A stretch of 43,588 bases of DNA from Chitinophagaceae bacterium (GTDB taxonomy: Bacteria > Bacteroidota > Bacteroidia > Chitinophagales > Chitinophagaceae): assembly GCA_016787135.1 (NCBI GenBank), contig JAEUVK010000169.1, forward strand, positions 1 through 43,588, in the 5' to 3' direction. The notes beneath the pieces are model-generated. The model saw only the letters and a program-made list of their open reading frames with translations, had not been told where the DNA came from and did no database searches. A program made the translations under genes and the position numbers. Shown piece by piece: positions 32,792 to 41,000 of the stretch. Position 1 is the first letter of the stretch; every line of letters starts with the position of its first letter.

Positions 32792-34438
32792 TTAGTGGGT
32801 AAATTTTTCAGGATGTTTCTTGTTATGTTCTGTATTATCCTGGAAAACTTTTGCGGCTGCTAAGATACTGGCTTCATCATATAACTTGCCGATCAGTGTT
32901 ATGCTTACAGGACTTCCGTTGCTGTTAAACCCTATTGGCATACACACAACCGGGTTGCCGGTGAGGTTGGTGATGGCCAGTTGTCTTCCTCCAAACGTAG
33001 GAACGATCAGTACATCATAGCTCTTCATAAAATCATACATGCCTTTGCACAGGTTATAGCGATAGCGGTTTGCATTGATATACTCGACCGCGGGAATGAA
33101 CCTTGCTGCACGAAAACTGTTTGGCCAGAAATCCCTGTCCTGTCTTTCGATCAGGTCATCCCGGTTCGTTCTTGTCAGTTCATCAAAAGCCGAAGCGCTT
33201 TCCGCATTCAGGATAATGCTGATAAGATTAGCAGGATACAGGGTGGAGTCCGGAAAAGTGACCGCTTCTACATTTATTCCCTTTGATCTGTAAAGATCGA
33301 GGACTTTCCATTCAGGGGCATCTTTATTCAGTCTCCTGAAATAGTTTTCTGCATAAGCGATCTTTAATTTTTTAATGCCGGCTTTAGGATTGTAATTAAA
33401 AGCATGGTCAACTGCACCGGGGTCATTGCCATCGGTTCCTTTGATATAATAAAAAACTATGGCATTATCTTCAGCGCTCCTGCATATTGGCCCGATCTTA
33501 TCGAGGCTCCAGCAAAGAACCATACCTCCATAGCGGCTGACAGAACCGAATGTCGGTCGTAATCCTGTAGCCCCGCAGCGGGTGGATGGCGATACGATCG
33601 ACCCTAATGTTTCGGTACCTATGGTAAAGGGGAGTAACCCCGCCACAACCGATGCCGCAGAACCTGCTGATGATCCGCTGGACCCCTGCTTCAGGTTCCA
33701 GGGATTTTTGGTTTCACCACCAAACCACTTGTTGTTGTAAGCCAACGCACCCAGTGAAAGTTTAGCGCATAGAACGGCGCCGGCTTTTTTCAGTTGTTGA
33801 TACACGAATGCATCTTCGTTGATCACCTGGTCTTTATAGGGGGTGGAACCCCATGTCGTTTTATATCCTTTTACTGCGAAAAGATCTTTTAATCCGTAAG
33901 GAATGCCATGAAGAGGCCCTCTGTATATTCCTTTTTTCAATTCATCATCTGCCTGTTTTGCCTGTTCCATGGCTAATTCTTCGGTTAATGTGATAACAGA
34001 TTCCAGTGTATCGCCCCATTTCTTTAAGCGATCAATAAAGAAACTTGTCAGTTCAACAGAACTGATCTTTTTGTTTTTTACCAACGATGCCAATTGAAGG
34101 ATAGAGTAAAATGCCAGTTCACTTTTATCAGAAGGCATTTTAATAACAGGTATTTCCCAGCTTATCTTTTTTTGTTGCACAGGAACTGTATTGCCGAATG
34201 GCAATGGGTCAAATGCAAAAGGGTAGGGAATATCATTTGCCGGCAGCGTTTGATGCATGCCTTTATAGATGGAATTGGTAAAACGTAATTGCGCCAGCAT
34301 GGAATCGGCCTCTGCTTCAGTAAAATCAAGATCATAAAGCCTTGCTGTGTTCCGGATCAGTTGAATGGAGTCAGTTTTGACTTGTGAATAAGAAGCAAGA
34401 GTAAAAAGCAGTAAGGATGACATCATAAAGAGTCTCAT
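32792..34438 (-). CDS. Secreted amidase (amidase signature family)
   Basis: 548 aa. Signal peptide MRLFMMSSLLLFTLASYSQ. The Ser-cisSer-Lys triad is visible: Lys184 in GIPYGLKDLF, Ser256 in GSSGSSAGS, and Ser280 in GTETLGSIVSPS, with the 24-residue spacing usual for the family. About 110 residues precede the catalytic core (RLYDLDFTEAEADSML), a feature seen in Bacteroidota members. It hydrolyses an amide bond in the periplasm; the substrate is unknown. It is the first gene of the amidase/amidohydrolase unit. Confidence 0.9.
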   Translation of the reverse strand: MRLFMMSSLLLFTLASYSQVKTDSIQLIRNTARLYDLDFTEAEADSMLAQLRFTNSIYKGMHQTLPANDIPYPFAFDPLPFGNTVPVQQKKISWEIPVIKMPSDKSELAFYSILQLASLVKNKKISSVELTSFFIDRLKKWGDTLESVITLTEELAMEQAKQADDELKKGIYRGPLHGIPYGLKDLFAVKGYKTTWGSTPYKDQVINEDAFVYQQLKKAGAVLCAKLSLGALAYNNKWFGGETKNPWNLKQGSSGSSAGSAASVVAGLLPFTIGTETLGSIVSPSTRCGATGLRPTFGSVSRYGGMVLCWSLDKIGPICRSAEDNAIVFYYIKGTDGNDPGAVDHAFNYNPKAGIKKLKIAYAENYFRRLNKDAPEWKVLDLYRSKGINVEAVTFPDSTLYPANLISIILNAESASAFDELTRTNRDDLIERQDRDFWPNSFRAARFIPAVEYINANRYRYNLCKGMYDFMKSYDVLIVPTFGGRQLAITNLTGNPVVCMPIGFNSNGSPVSITLIGKLYDEASILAAAKVFQDNTEHNKKHPEKFTH

Positions 34439-35020
34439 AAGAATTGTTTTGAAGAAACCAATTTACGTTAATTAGCGATTGGTACTTGCTGATGTATGTT
34501 GCAGGATCCTTGTAAACAGAAGCTTTGGAAGGGAGTAAGCTTCCTCTTAAGTTGGAGGGATCGGCTGCGTACAGGCTGAAGTAGTTTGACGATTTCCAGG
34601 GGCAATCAATTTCTTACCATGAAAGCGATACAGTTGCCTTTAAAGACATGTATCGTAAAGACCACATAAGTTATAGATTGTTTAAAAACAAGGAGTTGAA
34701 AAAATACGTTCCGGGATGGAATGGTTTCCTTAAACTTTTAGCCGGTAATATTTCCTTTTCCATAAGATATTTTCTTAATTTGCCTGACAATCATCTTTTT
34801 CGTTACTATCGATTGCATACGAATATCCTTTCTTAAGCCACACTTTAGAAATATCCTTACTAAGCCTTTATTGATAATATCCTCGTGAAACCGGATCAGA
34901 TCACGATCATCCTTCCTGGCCATAAAGGAATATCCTCTATCAAGAACTTTTTGCGAATTCAAATCCGCTGAACAAGCCACTAAACCTCCTAAACTAGTTT
35001 GTGTGATGACATCCGCATTC
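34439..35020. other. Gene-poor gap with no supported gene
   Basis: 582 bp between the divergent amidase and giant-repeat-protein genes. A 94-codon minus-strand frame (34738-35022) and a 62-codon plus-strand frame (34648-34836) exist, but neither has a recognisable domain. The longer one starts on the same CATG as the plus-strand gene, so I do not call either. The long gap, AT-rich and without a clear promoter match, may hold regulatory sequence or a decayed gene. A TAGTTTG sequence at 34995-35001 resembles a -7 box one base short of the consensus. Confidence 0.4.
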
Positions 35021-38000
35021 ATGTACTCTACTCAGTTCAGAAAACGACTGCTGGCATTCGTACTGGCCGTATCCGTATGTTTTCAATACTCATTTGCTCA
35101 GAATGAGATCGTAACTGAAAACCTGTTGACCGGTAATCCATCTTCAGAGTGGGATATCAGTGGGGCAGGTGACCTGACCATACAGGGATTTGCCACCGAT
35201 ATAAGTGTTGACAAAGGGAACACTATTCATTTCAAAATAAATACAGATGCTGCAGCTTATACGATCAGCATATACAGGCTTGGCTATTACCAGGGTAATG
35301 GAGCAAGATTGATCACCAGCCTGGGTTCATTTACAGGAACCGTTCAACCATCTCCCAATACTAATGCAGGCACAGGTATAGTTGATTGCAGCAACTGGAG
35401 TGAGTCGGCTTCATGGGCGGTGCCCTCTACTGCTGTGTCGGGTGTATATATCGCAAAGCTTACACGTACCGATAATAATGGTTCCAGCCACATCCCATTC
35501 GTTGTTCGGGATGATGCAGGTAACTCGGACTTATTATTCAAAACTTCTGATGCCACCTGGCAGGCTTATAATGTTTATGGCGGCAATAGCCTGTATGTAG
35601 GATCCACTTCCTATTCCGGAGGCCATGCAGTTAAAGTGAGTTATAACCGGCCGTTTATAACCCGGGCAGGCGGCGGTGGTGGCGGTGTAATGGAAGATAT
35701 GGTGTTCAATGCAGAATACCCGATGATCCGTTTTCTTGAAAGGAATGGGTACGATGTAAGTTATACAACAGACGTGGACATGGACAGGGATGTTACACTT
35801 ATTACCCCTTCTATTCATAAAGTATTACTATCAGTCGGGCATGATGAATATTGGTCTGCCAATGAAAGAGCAAAATTTGAAGCCGCCAGGAATGCCGGTG
35901 TTCACCTGGCATTTTTCAGCGGTAATGAAGTGTATTGGAAAACAAGATGGGAGGATAATCATCGCACATTGGTTTGTTATAAAGAAGGTACATTGGGAGA
36001 GAACGTGTGTAACGGCGAGTGTGACCCTGATCCGGAATGGACCGGTTTATGGAGAGACGGATGTTCTGCAGTGGATGGAACGGGTGGATGTAATCCGGAA
36101 AATGCACTATCAGGACAGATCAGTTGGTATGAGAGCAGCCAGCCTATCACCGTGCCGGATACCTATAAGAATCTACGGTTCTGGCGCAATACAAGTGTGG
36201 CATTACTTGGGTCGGGACAAACCGAAACGTTGACCGATGGTACACTTGGATATGAATGGGATTATGAACAATATGTTTCCAGCTATCCAGACGGTCGTAT
36301 TACTTTATCCAGTACAACGGTTGGAGATAAAATACATAAGTTATCATTATACCGTCACTCAAGCGGTGCATTGGTATTTGGAGCAGGTTCCGTGCAATGG
36401 TCGTGGGGGCTTGATGATAATCACGACAGGGGCAATGCCGCCCCGAGTCAAAGTATGCAACAGGCAACGGTGAACCTGCTGGCAGATATGGGGGTACAAC
36501 CTGCGACATTAATGGCAGGCCTTACTGCTGCAACTGCTTCTACCGATAATACAGCGCCGGCACCGGTAATAACATTTCCTGTGCACAATGGATCTGTGCA
36601 GGCAGATACGCCAGTTAATATTACGGGTACAGCAAGTGATGCAGGTGGCGTTATTGCGGGTATCGAAATCTCTTTCGACGGAGGCCTGACCTGGTTGCCT
36701 GTCACAGGAACAACTACATGGTCTTATTCATGGATACCATCAACACCCGGGACCTATTCGATCAGGGTTCGCGGATTTGATGACAGCGGAAATATGGGAG
36801 TGCCGGGTGTTGCAGGCTCGTCAGATAATATAACAGTGAATGTTACCGCGGGTCTTCCCGGGGCATCCAGTATCTTCCAGCCGACAGATGTTCCTGCTGT
36901 TCCTCTTACCAGCGATCCGCAGGGTGCAATTGAGGTGGGTGTCAAGTTCAGGGTAACTCAACTTGGATATATTCATGGTATCCGTTATTATAAGGGAGAT
37001 GGTGTGACGGGTACCCATATCGGGCAGTTATGGACAGGAACAGGTACCTTACTGGCGGAAGCTACTTTTATCAATGAAACCGCTTCGGGCTGGCAGGAAA
37101 TTCTTTTCAGCAATCCGGTTTCCGTATCGCCGAATATTACTTACGTTGCCGCTTACCATAGCGCTTCAGGACAGTACTCCATCACCAACCCGTATTTTAC
37201 GTCAGCGGTGGTCAATGGACCTCTTCGTGCATTGGCCAGTGGCGAGGATGGGGCTAACGGTGTATATAAATTCACGGCCACACCTTCTTTCCCAAATAAT
37301 TTTTATCAGTCGAGTAATTACTGGGTAGATGTTGTATTTACCCCGAATAATAACCCTGATGCAACTCCCCCGGTCGTAACGGGAGCTTTACCACTGAAAG
37401 GGTCTTCCGTTGCCGGTATTAATACAAGTGTTACAGCAACTTTCAGTGAAGACATAGACCCCTCCACTGTAAATGCTTCCTCCTTCGAGTTAAGAGATGC
37501 AGGGAATGCATTGGTGCCTTCTGTTGTTTCGTACGTCGCTTCAGCCAGAATGGCTCGTTTGGTTCCAAACTCTCCGCTCACTTATGGCATACAATATACC
37601 GTTACTATCAAAGGAGGGGCTTTAGGTATAAAAGACCTGGCAGGAAATCCTCTTGTCAATGATTCAGTATGGACATTCAAAACAATTACTGGTCCTTTAC
37701 AAAATCCGCAGAACGGCCCTGGCGGTCCTGTACTGGTGATCAGTTCTGCAGCCAACCCGTTTAGCCTTTATGCTGCTGAAATACTGCGGGCGGAAGGATT
37801 AAATCATTTTACAGTAGCTGATATTTCTACCATTAATGCATCGGTACTGAATAATTACGATGTAGCGATTCTGGGAGATATAACGGTAGATGCCGGCCAG
37901 GTAGGCTTACTGACCGACTGGGTAAATGCAGGCGGTACACTGATTGCTTTTAAGCCCGGCTCATTGCTTGCTCCTTTAATGGGATTGTCTGCTGCCAGCG

Positions 38001-41000
38001 GCACACTTAGTGATAAATATTTACTGGTAAATACTGCCAGTGGCCCGGGAACTGGTATTGTGAATCAGACAATTCAATACCATGGAGATGCTAACCTGCA
38101 TACATTGAATGGGGCAACAAGTCTTGCTACATTATATTCAGACGCATCGACAGCAACCGCGAACCCGGCTGTGACTACTATTACAGTGGGAACAAATGGC
38201 GGGAGAGCGGTGGCATTCACCTATGACCTGGCCCGATCCATTGTTTATACACGACAGGGTAATCCTGCATGGGCTGGTCAGAAGCGTGATGGAACAGCAG
38301 GGCCTACCCGTTCTGACGACCTGTTCTATCCGGACTGGATAGATTTTAATAAGATAGCCATACCCCAAGCTGACGAGCAGCAACGGCTGCTGGCCAATAT
38401 CATTCTTCAGTCCAATCTTCACCGTAAACCGCTTCCCAGATTCTGGTACCTGCCAAGAGATCTGAAAGCCGCTATCGTAATGACAGGGGATGATCACGAC
38501 AACAATGGTACAATAGGTCGTTTCAATCAGTACCTGACACTTGGCCCCAATACACAGGCTGCTATTGAAAACTGGACTGCAGTAAGAGGTACATCGTATG
38601 TGTATCCAAGTACGCCGATCACCAATAGCGAGGCAACAGCTATGGAAGGAAAAGGTTTTGAAATAGCATTACATGCCACTACCGGTTGCACTGATTTTTC
38701 ACCTGCGTCCATTATCAGCGATATCAATTCAGAAATAACTTCTTTTTCTATCAATTTACCGGGCGTCTCTTCGCCGGCCACCAACCGTACGCATTGTATG
38801 CCGTGGAGTGACTGGGCATCACATGCCAAAGCTGAAGCTCAGAATGGGATAAGGCTTGACATGAACTATTACTATTGGCCGGGCGCATGGGTACAGAATC
38901 GTCCGGGTCTCTTTACAGGTTCAGGCATGCCGATGCGTTTTGCAGATATAAATGGTGCCTTGATTGATGTGTATCAGGCCCCGACACAAATGACAGATGA
39001 ATCCGGAATAGGTGTAGCTGATTTTTGTGATGCATTGCTGGATAAAGCGATCGGTGCTGAAGGATATTATGGCGTATTCACGGCGAATATGCATACAGAC
39101 ACTGCTGATCACACAGGGTCGAATGCAATCATCGCTTCAGCCCAGGCGAGAGGTATCCCTGTCATATCTGCTAAACAATTACTTACCTGGCTGGATGGAA
39201 GGAACAACTCTTACTTTGGTAATATCACATGGAATGGCTCGGTGATGAGTTTCCAGATAACTGCTTTTAGTGGCGCCTATAACCTGCGGGCCATGCTTCC
39301 GATTTTTTCAGAGAATGCCCAGCTTATTTCGTTAAGCATGAACGGCAGCCCTCTCCTTTATACTACCCAGACAATAAAAGGAATGCAGTATGCATTTTTT
39401 GATGTGGCGGCAGGTACGAATAATTATACGGCCGTATATTCTGATGATAATATTCCCCCGGTTATTACCAATGTAGCTGTTACAACAAATGTCAATGGAT
39501 CAGCGACCATTACCTGGAATACAGATGAACCTTCTGATTCAAGAGTTGATTACGGGACCGTTTCTACTAATCTTAGCCTGAATCAGTCCAATTCCAGCCT
39601 GGTTACCAGTCATACTATTACCCTTACAGGCCTTGCCCCTGTTACAACATATTATTTCCGGGTGACGTCAAAAGATATGCTGCTAAATTCAGCTACCTCC
39701 CCGATACTGACTGATCAGCCGGCAAGCTTTGTAATGCCGGCCTATCCCTGCGTCATAGACCAGACTGAAGCGGATTTTAGCCTCGGCACAACAGATGCAG
39801 GCACAACAATAGTGACAGAAGGAGATGGTGACATCATTCTGCAGCCTGTATCGAACCAGGATTTTTCCGGCAACACTGTTCCGGCAGGATGGGGTTCGGC
39901 TGCGTACAGTGGTTCTGGCAGCATCACGGTTAACAACGGTGCTGTTACTGTCAGCGGGGCACATATCTACTCAGATAATAGTTATGGTCCCGGGTCGACA
40001 CTGGATTTTGTCGCAACATTTAATTTCGGATCATTCCAGGGAATAGGTTTCTCTGCTGATCAACCTTTTAATACCGGTGCATGGGTAACTCTGGGCCAGG
40101 CGGGTGCTGATGGAAATCTTTATGCAAGAGGGTCTGATGGATCAAGTATAAATATAGGAGCCGGTTTACTTGGAACGCCGCACCGGTATTTGATAAAATG
40201 GAATGCGGATAATTTCGAATTTTATATTGACGGAAATTCTTCTCCGGCGGCTACTTTGAATTTTACACTTGCCTCCAATATGTATGCGCAGATCAGCGAC
40301 TTTCCCCTTAATGACGGAGTTTTATCTGTTGACAGGATTCGGGTTATTCCCTATGCTGCTGCAGGAACTTTTACATCAAGAGTATTTGATGCCGGCACAG
40401 TAAAGCCATGGGGCGCTATCACGTGGAGCAGCAGTGTACCTGCCTCTACCGGTATCGCCATGTTTGTCAGAACTGGTAATACGCCTACACCTGATGGCAC
40501 GTGGTCCGACTTTTTGCCAGTTGCTGCATCCGGAAATTCCGTGGGGGCTTCCAGTCAGTATATCCAGTACAGGACAGATATGACAACTTCCGATGCAAGG
40601 TTCACGCCTGTGTTAAGAGATGTGGTCATTGAGTGTTCTTCACCACCGCTGATCACTACTCAGCCAACGCCGGTAACGATCTGCGATAATAATTCAGTAA
40701 CCTTTACTACAGCTGCAGGTGGATTTCCGGTACCATCAGTACAATGGCAGGTGAGTTCAAACGGAACTGACTGGGCGGATATCAACGGAGCTACCGGAAC
40801 TACACTGACCTTTACAGCGACACTGGCTGACAATAATAAACAATACAGGGCTGTATGGACAAATACAGTAGCGATCGTGAATTCAAATGCTGCTCTGCTT
40901 ACTGTAAATGCAATACCCGCCGCACCTACTGTAACTGTTGTAAATAACTGCGCCAGTTCTGAACTGACCGCTACCGGATTTACCGGAACATTACTGTGGA

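Noticed and set aside
34648..34836. 62-codon plus-strand frame in the same gap
   Set aside because: Short, no domain, overlaps the minus-strand frame, and no ribosome-binding or promoter support.
34738..35022. 94-codon minus-strand frame in the gap before the giant gene
   Set aside because: No recognisable domain, no signal peptide, no promoter match, and its start shares CATG with the well-supported plus-strand start.
35790..36233. 147-codon plus-strand frame inside the giant gene
   Set aside because: Lies in another frame of a region that clearly encodes the dimethylformamidase-like domain; a shadow frame.
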